Source: Gnetum montanum (taxonomy: Eukaryota > Streptophyta > Gnetopsida > Gnetales > Gnetaceae). Taken from it: a stretch of DNA of 64,000 nucleotides. How positions within the stretch are numbered: position 1 is the first letter of the stretch; each line of letters starts with the position of its first letter. The notes under the pieces are model-generated. The model made no database searches, was not told where the DNA came from, and saw nothing but the letters and a program-made list of their open reading frames with translations. Below, one piece after another: positions 49,205 through 60,065 of this stretch. Position numbers and translations under genes: made by a program. Location: the NCBI GenBank assembly GCA_015680685.1, contig MNCI01012718.1:62001-126000 (forward strand). The letters are read 5' to 3'.

Positions 49205-52200
49205 ATGAACCCCGCAAACAACACTACGGATGCCACCACTCAAGCCACCAACATCATAGACACCATGGCTGTTCAACAGCCCATCATGCAACACCCGGGA
49301 GTACAACCCGTAGTGGAGCCTCGCTGGTCCCTAAGGTTGCAGGGGAGAGATCCAGCCTCCAACATTATCACCTAGGATCAGTATAATTTCATATGTATTA
49401 AGTTACAAGCTGGCCTGACTGTTGACCGAGCCAAAATGGAAGTCAAGAGGTAGTTCGAAATCTTTTACAGGGGAGGATATGAGTTCACCCCTTCCCCATA
49501 TGACCTAATCCCGGTTCCAGAGCAGTACTCAGAACTCATCACACAGCTCCTCCTGCAAAGGAGCCACACGCTAGGTCAGCATGTGCTCAAGACCCGACTA
49601 GAGGAAGAGGATGACTTCGCTGCCCAGTCAGAACACGAGGACTCCTACCACACTCTCAGCCCGCAAGCACACGCTAATCCCATTTTTCATCCGGATGTAG
49701 GGGAGACCATGCCCCTCCAACCCCTCAGAATAACTCACACGCAAATGCCTCCATCGCACACATCCTCATTTGCCCATGTGCCACCTTCATCTGATCCCTG
49801 ATTTAGCATGCTCCCCCTCGCCATCATTCCCGAGGCAGCAGTCGACCCATCTTCACAAGCATCACCCCCTCACGATAGCGTGGGAGTAACACTCCCACCC
49901 CGAGTGATAGGGATGCCACACGTCATCCCGGCCTCCACATCCACCCACTACATCCCGCACATTCAAACGCATATAGCCCCTTCTACCACCATAACCCAAC
50001 AGGGAGTCCCTCCACAAAACGCAGTTATACCACGAGTGACGATGAGCGCTCAGCCGCAGCAACATCAACCTCCTAATTATAACCTACCACCACGTATGGT
50101 TCAACCAGCCAACGTTCCCCCAGTACAGCTACCACCGCAGCAACCACAACGTTTCCCCTATCACGTGCCACAGGTACAACCCCATCCGCAGCAGCAGCAA
50201 CATTTCCCTTACAACATGCCATACTCAGTGCCGCCCACCGTTAACTTCCCACAAGCACAACAGCCGATCGCTCAGCTTTCGGCCTTTCAACCCACAACCC
50301 AACAGTCTAACTTGTATATAGCCCCACACCCCCAGCTTGTAGCTTCACCAAGCGCCCAAGATTGGGCAGACGCTAAAAAACTAATGCAGGAATTGACAGA
50401 CGAGGTAAAACACCTCAAAACAGCCACCGACGGGGAGCTGAAGGTAGTGGATTTCTACAATGACGACCCCATCAGCTCCTCTGTCCCACCTTTGACCTTG
50501 CCCAAAAGCATCTCCTTACTGACGTTGACTAAATATAACGGGGAGACGGACCCCAATGCCCACCTCATAACATTTCGATTGGAATGCGCGCTCCTCTAGG
50601 CATGGCCTCATTCCATCCTCCGAGTGTTCCCCATGTCCCTCGCAGGGAGAGCGCTTGACTGGTACCGGGCCCTGCCCAGGAACTCTATTGTTTTCTTGGA
50701 GGATCTTTTACGCCAGTTTGTGACGCAGTTCAAGTACAACTTGAAACCCGAGGCCACGCTAGACGACCTTATGCAGGTCAAGCAAGCACCGCTTGAACCT
50801 GTACAAAAGTTTATTCAGAGATGGAGTGCCGCTCTCAACGAGCTACACGAGCCAATCTCTCCAACTTATCTACTTACAATTCTGAAGGGGGCTGTCAACG
50901 ATTTCTTCAAGTCCAAATTATACTACCTTAACACACGTGATCTTAATCAGGCATTTGTGCAGATAAAAAACATAGAGGAAGCGGCTCAAAATAGCCAAGA
51001 CCCGGCATACTTGGCCTTCAGAAACCAACACACTAAAAAGGATCAAGAGAAAGCCAAGACAACTATAGCAGCAATAGCAGGAGCCCAACAAACGAACATC
51101 ACACCCCAACAAAAACCACCCGCAACCCCTACTAACTACTATAAACCCGCTCCCACAACAGCCCCGGAGTCATTATCATCACAGAACCCAACAAACCGTA
51201 CACGCAATTTCGAGAGGAAAGAACCCTCTCAATACACACCTCTGCCGATGAAACCATCCCAGCTCTTTGATCAGCTCCTAAAAGCTGGGCTGATGACACA
51301 CAAGCAGTTATCCCCTACGGCCATCCAAAGACATGAACGGTTCTGCCAACTCATATAGAACCCAAGCTTAGCAAACCTGGATGAGCCGCCCGTACCCAAA
51401 GGCTTTAGGATGGATCACTTCTGCGACTACCATCAACGCAATGGGCACGGAACAGATTACTGCTTCACCCTGAAACAGGATATCCAGCGGATGATCGATG
51501 ACGACAAAATCACTTTCGATGAGGCTAACCCGGTCCAGCCGCAGAATCAGGCTATGGGGGTGTACAAGGATCCCTTGAACACCCAAGAGGCCTCGTACGT
51601 GATTAGCATGATCTACTTCAATGATGATTCCGAGGCAAGTAACATTAACACCATCTACCCTCAAAACACACAAGAAACGTCTCCTAGGCCATTCGTAGTG
51701 CGGATTCCTCCCGCCGTGACCACACCCACACCCCAATCACCACGCGTCCCTCAGCAGCCCTATGTCGTCTGTATACCTTCAGCTGTACCTACACCCTTAA
51801 AGCCACTAATCCCTCCCACTCGGCCTGCCCCTTTCGTAGTTCGAGTACCACCGGCCGTTGCAACAGCGGAGGTTCAACCTTCACCGAAACCAACCCCGTA
51901 TGTTGTTAGGACACTCAAAAGTCCTAACAATCATCAAACCTCTACCACACAGGCACGGGGCAAACCTCGCCCCTACGTCGTCAGTGTCCCTAGCCAGCCT
52001 TCGGCTCAAACACCTCCCACTGACCAAACGCAACCCTGCCCATCTCCATATGTGGTGCGCATCCCAAGGCAATCTGAGGCCCTGAGACTAGCTCCACCTC
52101 CACGCCATACGCGAGAACGCTTAGCTGATAGGCTTACGCGTGAACGCTTGGAGAAAGAGCGCCAATGATTGGCTCTGGGGCCACCCAAACCTACTCCACT

Positions 52201-53347
52201 CAATTCCATACCCATGTCGCCGACTAACGATCAGTCAAATGCAGGTAATTAGGGTGAACCATCATCAAAGCAAAATGAATCATCTAAAACTACAGCACAA
52301 AGCAAGGATGATAGGCCACTAAAACACAAAATAAAGTTGTTGGGTCCAATGGACCCAATCGCTGCCGATAAGAACGTCTCCAACAGTAGAAACTTTGCGA
52401 CAGTTTTAACACAAGTCACCCAAGCGCTGAAACAAAAGAACACTTCTTTGAGTTTGTATGACTTAGTCCTAACATCCCAAACTCATTGGGAAGCTCTCGT
52501 ACGCATGCTAACGTCCATCCCGGTCAGTGAGGACTTGCCTCCAAGCGAACCGGCCATTCATGCCGTAATGTATCCATCTCATGGTGCCATCCCTAAACCC
52601 TTGAGCTTCCACGATGATAACATCAAAGTAGACAAGAAGATAGGGGAGACAACGACAATTCCCATGTTCATAACAATACAAGTAAACCAGTTCAAAATAT
52701 ACAAAGTCCATGTAGACGATGGGGCGACCACAAACGTTGTACCCTATCCCATCATTGAACAACTAGGGTTTACTGACTTAATTAAACCTACGACAACAAC
52801 ATGTTTAAAGTCATTCAGCGGGTCATGTGTACTGGTCAAAGGCACGATAACCTTAGACTTCATAGTGGGAGACCAGTTCCCCACATCCGCTGACTTCCTG
52901 GTTGTTGATGAAATGCCAGGGTTCAACTTGATATTAGGAAGACCCTGGTTGGCCCAACTGAGAGCTGTTTCTTCCCCTATACATCAGGAGATTCACCTAC
53001 CCTATGAGGGTGGTGAAATCGTCATACATGGGGAAGCGGTCACTCCCATTATTTCATCGCACACAGACAGCGACCAAGGCTCCAAAGTTGAACTCGCGAA
53101 GTCTAGTCAAAATGATGCAAATGAGCCGCAACTAGTGGGTAGTAAATCTTCGAACACGGGACAAGAGCCTCCTAAAACTGAAACACCCGCATCTAACACT
53201 TTATACACATCGTCTCATGAAGAAATCAACACGGAAACAATGACGGACACTGAAACACCTGAAAATACCGATACCGAAAACATTCAATCGGACGTCTCCT
53301 GGACTGAATTGCCATTCACCGTGATCAGCGAAGGAGACACAGAATAA
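49205..53347 (+). pseudogene. Gag-protease of element G, one frame with seven stops
   Basis: From the ATG at 49205 to the TAA at 53345 all parts stay in one frame (1,380 codons). Five TAG (49373, 49451, 50597, 51356, 52250) and two TGA (49799, 52166) interrupt it. Order: Pro/Gln/His-rich N-terminus; capsid domain at about 50510-51000 (L-T-K-Y-N-G-E-T-D-P, A-L-D-W-Y-R-A-L-P); zinc-knuckle variant F-C-D-Y-H-Q-R-N-G-H-G-T-D-Y-C at about 51419-51463; six Y/F-V-V-R-x-P repeats (about 51690-52060); protease at about 52650-52960 with V-D-D-G-A-T and L-I-L-G-R-P-W-L; acidic Thr/Glu-rich end. There are no frameshifts, so the copy is fairly young. Confidence 0.85.
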
Positions 53348-53710
53348 AAAATCGTACCGGCCAATACACTCCCTGACATAAAGATAAAGAAAATCAAAAA
53401 ACAATTAAAATAAAACTACGTAACTACTTTACGTTCGAAACGACGTTAAACTACGGTACGTCCGAAACAACTTTAAACTACGGTTCGTCCGAAATGATGT
53501 TAAACTACATGCAGTCCGAAATGACATCAAACTATAATAGAGCCAAGAACATTATTAAACAACATCCTTTGTCCAGAAAGACGTTAAACTATCACGTCCG
53601 CAATGACATAAAACTAGCCACGATCAGAAATGGTCGGTCCATCAAGAAATTTTCCAAAATATTGCTCGTTTACAATGGGGCCCGGAATGGCCTTAAACTA
53701 GCGCATACCC
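53348..53710 (+). repeat. First cluster of 'TAAACT' units in element G
   Basis: Directly after the protease, imperfect 24-30 base units of the form GTCCGAAATGACNTTAAACTAC recur about eight to ten times, ending with a GGCCCGGAATGGCCTTAAAC unit. Related units flank the spacer on its other side and follow the integrase. Confidence 0.6.
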
Positions 53711-54152
53711 TGTCTTCCTTTTTATGTATTGTTTATCATTGTTTCAGTGCATTACATTTAAACAGAAAAGCAAATCCAAAAACATTTTAACATCATGTCG
53801 TGTGTGCAACCAAATTTAGAATCAACAAAAACTTTCTTACATACAACATTGTTCAAATACAAGTTTCAACTGTTTTCATTTGTTTCAGAATTTCCAGATT
53901 ACATTTTCCGTATAAATTTGACTCAAACAACAAAACAACAAAAACTCAAAAATCAAAACACTAAACATCCGAGGCGGGAGGGTCGTCCTCTCTAGATCCA
54001 CCGGCGTCAGGGGCCCTTGCTCCACTGGGGCCTGCCTCCTGAGCATCATCACCACCTTCATCTTGAGAACAAACAACCAACATAAGAATAAGCGAATGCC
54101 AAAATGTTGAACGTTATCCAATGAATTAACTCCATAAGAACAAAATGCTTAC

Positions 54153-54937
54153 CATAGTAGATCCCCCTAAGCCGAACTCCAGCCGACGAAGAATCTCTTC
54201 CTCAGAAACACTGGCCCAGTCCGTCTCATCCAGGCCTAAGTCAACGTCTGCCAAAGTCGTCCCTTTGTCGACAGCTGACCAGGTGGGACGTTTCAATGGA
54301 AATTCTCCAACCGACACTTCCCCAGATGCGGTTGTGATCACCCTTGTAGGCGACTCCATTTCCACAGTTGTATTCTGTGCAAAAGTATCGAAGGCCGAAC
54401 GCAAGCCTAAACCCTCCACAAACATTTCTAGTTGGCGCTTTTCGATGGACACCTCTTTTAGTGACTTCTTGTAGTAATGTTTGTGATTCTTCTCGTCCTG
54501 ACCCCACTTACGAACCTTAGAAGCAAACGCCTTCCAATCTTGACACTTAAGGTTCAGGAGATCAATTTGAGCTTTGCGTTCTGCCATTCTCCGAGTCAGT
54601 GATGCATGACGATTCAAAAGGTTCCAATACCTGGTGTATGTAACCTCCGATGTTCGCCAAGAGCGATCTCCACTTAGTCTAGCAGCGGTGAACTCGTATC
54701 GAGCCTTTAAATCGTCACGTTCCTCTGACAATTCGGAGACTTCCTTTTCTTTTGCCTGTATTTGCAGCCACAACTGCTCAATGGAACGCCTGCAAGTCCA
54801 TAATGACTTAGCATGGTGCGCAAGGCTTTCTGCAACTCCCTCATAAACAGGCCTTGGCACCTGCTCCACTTCGGGGGAGAGTGTGGTTAGGCTTTCCATG
54901 CTAACACTTTCTGAGGGATCCCATCTCAGTTTAGCAC
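54153..54937 (-). other. Exon 7 of the antisense gene: coiled-coil segment
   Basis: 785 bases, fully open. It begins G-A-K-L-R-W-D-P and has long Glu/Lys/Arg/Leu-rich helices (about residues 40-190 of the exon: Q-A-K-E-K-E-V-S-E-L-S-E-E-R and M-A-E-R-K-A-Q-I-D-L-L). An acidic end follows (E-E-E-I-L-R-R-L-E-F-G). It suggests oligomerisation or partner binding. The donor ATG|GTAAGC is perfect. Confidence 0.65.
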
Positions 54938-55656
54938 CTACCCATGTGAAAAAAAATATAGATGTCAAAACTATACAAGCAAGATGCGAAGCTCCAAAGC
55001 TTTAAGTGATTCATACCTATATCAGGGTGGGCTTCTTGGATCCGTTCAACGACTTCCTCCGCGATGCCAGCCACAAAATCCATCTTACTCGACATTTCTG
55101 ACCAAATAAGTGGCTCACGGGTACGAGAAGAACTAACCTCAACGGTCCTCTCAGGGGGAACCATCTTCATGGGTACGTCCAACCATACCGTTCTGGTCTC
55201 GCTACCTTCATCTGGATAGAAGAAAAAAACACATAAGAAAAGGCAAAAAAAAAAAAATATAACCCACAAAAAAGGGGACAACTAAACAGGATAGAAGGAA
55301 AAATGTACCGTGCCCTTCATCATCCCCTGGGGGAGCGTCTAAATCCAAATCTCCTTCAAGAAAACTGCGAAACATTTGATCGACACTACCTTGGTCGTCC
55401 AACGGCTCAGTTCTTGTGGTTTTCTCCCTTAACTCCTCCGTCCCGCCACCTTGACTTGTTTCTGTATGCCCCTCCTCGTTGTCTTTCCCTGTATTGGTTT
55501 CCTCCTCCTCCGTGATCGTCTCTAAAGCCTGTTTCCTTACTGTTTAAAAAAAAATCGAGCCAAAGGAAAAATATATCAATGACACGTAAGCGATTGAGGC
55601 GAAAGTTATAAACAGAATAAAAATGTTAAAGTAATAAGTAGGCGAGTTCCGCTCAC

Positions 55657-56697
55657 CAGGCATCTTGAAACGTATCCGCTTCACGCGTGGTTGGCTCACA
55701 CCGGAAATGTCCTCAGCTGGGCGCTCAGGCCTCTTTAGCTTTGCTTTAGCTTGGCCGATGGTTTCCTTGATGACCCGTTCTGCCCTTCTAGCAGTGTAAG
55801 GTAGCTCATCTGGCTCCAACCCCATACTATCACGTGTGTGGATTGAACCGCCAGATGATCCCCCCGTAGTAACGGAAACGGATTCATCAATACCTTCGGG
55901 TGCATCTTGGGACTTGGTTGTGTCATACAGGTGATGGATCCATGGGCGGGATAGTTGACCTCGATCCCGCAGGACAAACTTGTTATCTGCGCGAACTACC
56001 AAGAACTCGGCAAAACAACGAAGATAACTGGCGAAAAATGCAAAGGTGAAATGGGATTGCGCCTCGACATTCGAGCACAATCGTACTATCTCTTTGTGCA
56101 TGCCCGCCAATAAAAATTTTGCCTAGTTGTATCGCATCCCTGTTTCCAAAATAGTTCGCATCACACGAACAGCCTCAACCCCAAGGCACCTCACCTGGGA
56201 AAGCGTTTTGGGAAATTCCCGTGCTCTGAATAGAGGATACAGTTCGTTCATTTCTACAACCGTCGTCTTCCCCTGCATCGGGAATCCCTTGGTACCCTTT
56301 GCTACGCCTAGGCAACCCTCCAATTCCCGGATCATCTGGAGCTCTTTATGAGTTCTGTCTAACACTACATTCAGGCCATCCGCCGGTACGCCAAATAAGT
56401 CCGAAAAGAACTAGGGCGACAGATGGAAAACTACCTTCACACCCTTAATCCAGGTGTTGTAGTATGTGACAGACTCATTGAAGGAGTCTACAGTCCCGAT
56501 CATCTCCCCAATGGAAACATCAGGATTTGGCGTCATAAAAAGCTCCAGGAGCCCAGCATTATCTAGGCAACGAGCGAGGGACGGAGGAGCACGATTCTGT
56601 AACCACTTCTGGGCCTTAGCCACCCCTCCGAACTTCATTGACAAAGTCGTCTCGGTTCGTCCAGTAGTCACCGGATCCTCACTAGAAGGTATATTAA
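55657..56697 (-). other. Exon 4 of the antisense gene: long globular exon
   Basis: 1,041 bases (347 codons) with in-frame TAG near 56412 and 56124. The N-terminal half (L-L-E-L-F-M-T-P-N ... V-T-Y-Y-N-T-W-I-K-G-V-K-V-V-F) is reminiscent of the 'putative plant transposon protein' region, where short strands precede a V-x-G-x-x-V-x-F phrase. That resemblance is from memory and weak. The C-terminus is basic and ends R-V-K-R-I-R-F-K-M-P-G, which could serve as a nuclear localisation signal. Confidence 0.5.
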
Positions 56698-56786
56698 CTA
56701 TAAAAGCAATGTAAAGTTGTTATATCAGCATAAATCCAGGCAATTGGATGAACCCACTAACATATCTAAGAAGTGTGATCATTTAC

Positions 56787-57578
56787 CGTCGGTGGTAGAT
56801 CTAGACGTGCTGCCAAGATCACTAGAGAAAATTGGCCCGTTGTCAGTCCAGTCTTCATGAAGCCACCCACGAGCCTTGCACATCGCAAACGCTCTGGAGA
56901 ACTGCTTGTGAAAGTGGACCATCGAACCCTTCGTTTGCTTCAGCACTGTCCCACGAAGGCTAGGGCCCGTCATAAATGCTTCCAGAGCTGTACGAGCGAG
57001 GGCTATCCCTTCATCCTCAATCAGGGTCCCGTCTGGGTTGGTCTTTGGCCTGCAAACAAATACATGTCAACAAACAAGAAACCAACATCAAACGGCAAAA
57101 GGAAAGCGATAAATGTAAATGGTCTCACCTGGCTATTTGGTATACTGTGTCAGGAGGATTCTGGAACAAAGTATGTGTGCGGGAGGCTATGAATAATGTA
57201 TTATTGAGGTAGTCCAACCCTCGTGGCAGTAACGCCCACACACGCGTTAGCGGGCGTGTTGCCCTGGGCCCACGGGTAGTGCCATCCTCATTAACAAATG
57301 ACCCCTTGTCAATCTCTTCGATGAAATCCATGATGCCCTCGGCAGCCCTCGGCAGCATCGCATCAACCACACTCCGCGCAGTCACTTCGTCAAAATTCGA
57401 CCACATAGCCACTTCAAAATTGTCTAGCAGAAAAGCCAAGAATTCACAAGCACCTTCCCTGAACCAAACCCAATTTTCATCCACAGTTAGGTTTGGAGGA
57501 ACCTCGCCATTCTCAACGGGGCCAACCCATGTCAACAACCCGACGAGTTCAACAACAATAGGGAAGCGTTTGTTGTCC
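56787..57578 (-). other. Exons 2 and 3 of the antisense gene: NIF/FCP1-like domain
   Basis: Exon 2 (57578-57129) opens with R-F-P-I-V-V-E-L-V-G-L-L. It continues with C-E-F-L-A-F-L-L-D-N-F-E-V-A-M-W-S-N, then N-N-T-L-F-I-A-S and L-F-Q-N-P-P-D-T-V. In NLI-interacting-factor phosphatases the same order holds: a D-x-D-x-T/V strand, an 'E-F-L ... F-E-V-x-x-W-S-S' helix-strand, a 'N-T-L-x-I-D-D' strand and 'N-P-P-N-T'. The catalytic Asp pair is replaced (E-L-V) and the D-D near the end is A-S. Exon 3 (57049-56787) continues D-E-G-I-A-L-A-R-T-A-L. The fold is likely kept and catalysis lost. Confidence 0.6.
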
Positions 57579-57639
57579 CTGCAATTAATCGCAATGCCAC
57601 AAAACGAAAATTTGCATCATAAATCAAAAATCAACTGTT

Positions 57640-58680
57640 TACGCTCAGCGTATACATTGTACATAGGGCGTATACGCCAGCCAAACTTTACACTTGGTGC
57701 GAAAAACACAACTTATGCCCAGCGTATATGCTGTACACAGAGCGTATACGCCCGCAATTCACGCTCAGCGTATATGCTATACACAGCGTATACGCCGGAC
57801 AAACTGTTAGCACTTAGCGTAAAAAAACGCGATTCAAACTTAGCGTATACGCTGAACACAGCGTATACGCCGACCAACACTTAAAAACGCGATTTAAACT
57901 CAGCGTATACGCTACTCAGCGTCTACGCTGACACCCGAACCCCTTCACACGCAGCGTATACGCTGAAGAAACCCTCAGCGTATACGCTCGAGTTCGCTTT
58001 CAGCGTAAATCGTTTACGCCAGAAAAAGAAAACAACACGCCAAAAGACAACTGTACGCGTACAGCGTATACACCGGGCAAACCCTCAGCGTATATGCCGT
58101 CGCAAAAGATAACTTACGCTGATGACAAACACGCCGACAAGCTTCAATCACACCGAAGTGTACGCTAACATAATAACATAAAAAGGGCTTACACTAGTAA
58201 ACTGATAAACATTGTTTACGCTGCACAGTTACGCTGGTGTATACGCCGAAAACCCTTGGGTTGAAAACCCTCTACGCTTGGCGCATACGCTGGGATTGTC
58301 TACGCTAAGAAGCATGGAAACAACAACAGAGGTAGGGATCAAGGCTTACCTGTGGGACGTCACGGGCCATGACGGCATCCTCGGCCTGGGCAGACCCTAC
58401 AACATGGCCTCCGTCTCCTCAGCGAAGGTTAGAACGGGACCCTTCCGCCCCTAGCCCTCCACTTCCTTTCCCTTGCCCATCTCGGAGTGTCTACGCTGAC
58501 GATCTAAGTTTACGCTGAGTAGCTGTCTACGCTGGCGCTAAGAAGTTTAAACTTCGGCGTCTACGCTAGGGTCTCCGCGTCTACGCTGGGGATCAGTCTT
58601 AGGCGTCTACGCTGAGGTTTACGCTTACGCTAGGATATTGTGGTTTACGCTTACGCCTTAGCAGGTTTACGCTGTCGCTT
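57640..58680 (-). repeat. GCGTATACGC/TTTACGCT word cluster in the antisense gene leader and first intron
   Basis: About a dozen CAGCGTATACGCT words lie at 57650-58100, and TCTACGCTG or TTTACGCT words at 58140-58680. They are the same words as in the G LTR U3 and gag leader. Exon 1 sits between them without such words. Confidence 0.65.
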
Positions 58681-58710
58681 TCTAGTAAAACAAATGGACC
58701 CCCCCCTTTC

Positions 58711-58720
58711 CCTTTATATA
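58711..58720 (-). promoter_or_regulatory. TATA box of the antisense gene
   Basis: The minus strand reads CTATATAAAGGGAAAGG, about 230 bases upstream of the exon 1 ATG (58480). The sequence between is an untranslated leader with the TTTACGCT words. Confidence 0.5.
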
Positions 58721-58721
58721 G

Positions 58722-59050
58722 CGCCCGATGACGCTGACGTTGACACCGCCGATGCTGACGTCGCCGTCGCTCCGTTTTTTGCCTTTTTGCCTTTTTTGCC
58801 TACTATTCGCCAAAATTTCCCCAAAAATGATGAAAATTAACTAAAAACAGAGATTATTACGTCCTGGTTCCTCCATGGACCCCATTTTACGCGTTTACGC
58901 TAACTGCCATCACGGCCCGGTACGGCCTTAAACTGCCACTTCCCATTTAACCATGGCCCGGTATGGCCTTAAACTACCATTTCTCCACCCGATCACGGCC
59001 CGGTATGGCCTTAAACTGCCGCTCACGGCCCAGTAAGGCATCAAACTGCC
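58722..59050 (+). repeat. Second cluster of 'TAAACT' units in element G
   Basis: At 58905-59050, four to five units of the form CACGGCCCGGTATGGCCTTAAACTGCCA occur with a 36-40 base period. Bases 58722-58900 have no clear features. Confidence 0.6.
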
Positions 59051-59156
59051 ATGCATCCAAGTGTGACGATAATCCACCATTATACATGTATGTATAGTTT
59101 AAAAACACGGAAAGACACAGAACGATCCCTCTTTGCAACTCTCGGTTTATTGGCAG

Positions 59157-60065
59157 GGACAAGCTCAATGGATTGCCAGCATTTAACCGCACCGTTAACC
59201 ATTAACGGACCATATGACACCATTATACGGGACATTGACATAAACTTCATCAACTTAAGTCCACTGACGGACGACGCAGTTATAGCCTCAACACAGCAAA
59301 CAACAGACGATTACGGGGGCATGACAAAATTTCTTGACATAGAGGCTGAAAACATCACCGAAGATCCGTTAGCCGAAACTCCCATTACCATGCCTGATGG
59401 GGAAATTAAAATATTAAAACTGAGTACATTATTACAACTGCACTTGACCCAAGACATTCAGAATGTGCTTAGGGAAAACATGAAAGCATTCGCTTGGTCC
59501 TATATGGACATGCCTGGGCTAGATCCTAGAATTGTCCAACACAACATTATTCTAGACCCGAAACTAAGACCGATAAAACAGAAAGCACGAAAAGTTCGAC
59601 CCGAGGTGGCGTTGGCAGTTCGCAATGAGATCACCAAGCTTTACCAAGCTGGTTTCATTCGAGCCGTTGATTACGCCGAATGGGTGTCTAACATGGTCAT
59701 CGTCCCAAAGAAAAACGGAAGCATTCGCCTATGCATCGACTTCCGAGATTTAAACGTAGTAACCATAAAAGATGACTTTCCTCTGCCCAGCATTGATCAA
59801 CTTGTTGACTTGACTGCTGGACATGCCTTGCTATCTGTTATGGATGGTTTTTCGGGATACAACCAAATACGCATCAACCCGGAACATCAACTTCGAACCA
59901 CCTTCATGACCCCATGGGGAACTTTTTGTTACACCATGATGCCCTTCGGTCTCAAGAATGCAGGGGCCACATATCAAAGAGCCATGACGTTTATCTTTAG
60001 TGATTATATGCTACGGTCGCTCAACGATTATGTGGATGACATCGTGGTTAAGTCAAAAACGACCG
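59157..60065 (+). pseudogene. Reverse transcriptase of element G, cut by the assembly gap
   Basis: Open and in the same frame number as gag-protease. A strong splice acceptor (TTTATTGGCAG|GG at 59155-59156, pyrimidine-rich upstream) probably starts the exon; an ATG at 59051 lies just before it. After an N-terminal connection, RT reads V-P-K-K-N-G-S-I-R-L-C-I-D-F-R, V-M-D-G-F-S-G-Y-N-Q, M-P-F-G-L-K-N-A-G-A-T-Y-Q and the catalytic Y-V-D-D (about 60029-60040). N's follow at 60066. No stop is seen in this part. It copies the element RNA into DNA. Confidence 0.88.

Larger units (their letters stand above)
53994..58480 (-). pseudogene. Antisense multi-exon gene in the protease-RT spacer of element G (NIF/FCP1-like domain), with four stops
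   Basis: Eight exons on the minus strand: 58480-58350, 57578-57129, 57049-56787, 56697-55657, 55539-55309, 55211-55017, 54937-54153 and 54061-53994. Every intron has GT-AG ends (GTAAGC, GTGAGA, GTAAAT, GTGAGC, GTACAT, GTATGA, GTAAGC), and reading phase is preserved through exon 7; the phase of exon 8 is uncertain. The product would be about 1,050 residues. Only four in-frame stops, all TAG, interrupt it: two in exon 1, two in exon 4. Exons 2-3 resemble the NLI-interacting-factor phosphatase fold, exon 4 is a long unrecognised globular region, exons 5-6 are acidic, and exon 7 is coiled coil. It has a TATA box at 58711-58720. Whether it is a captured host gene or a Tat-type antisense ORF is open. 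Confidence 0.72.
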
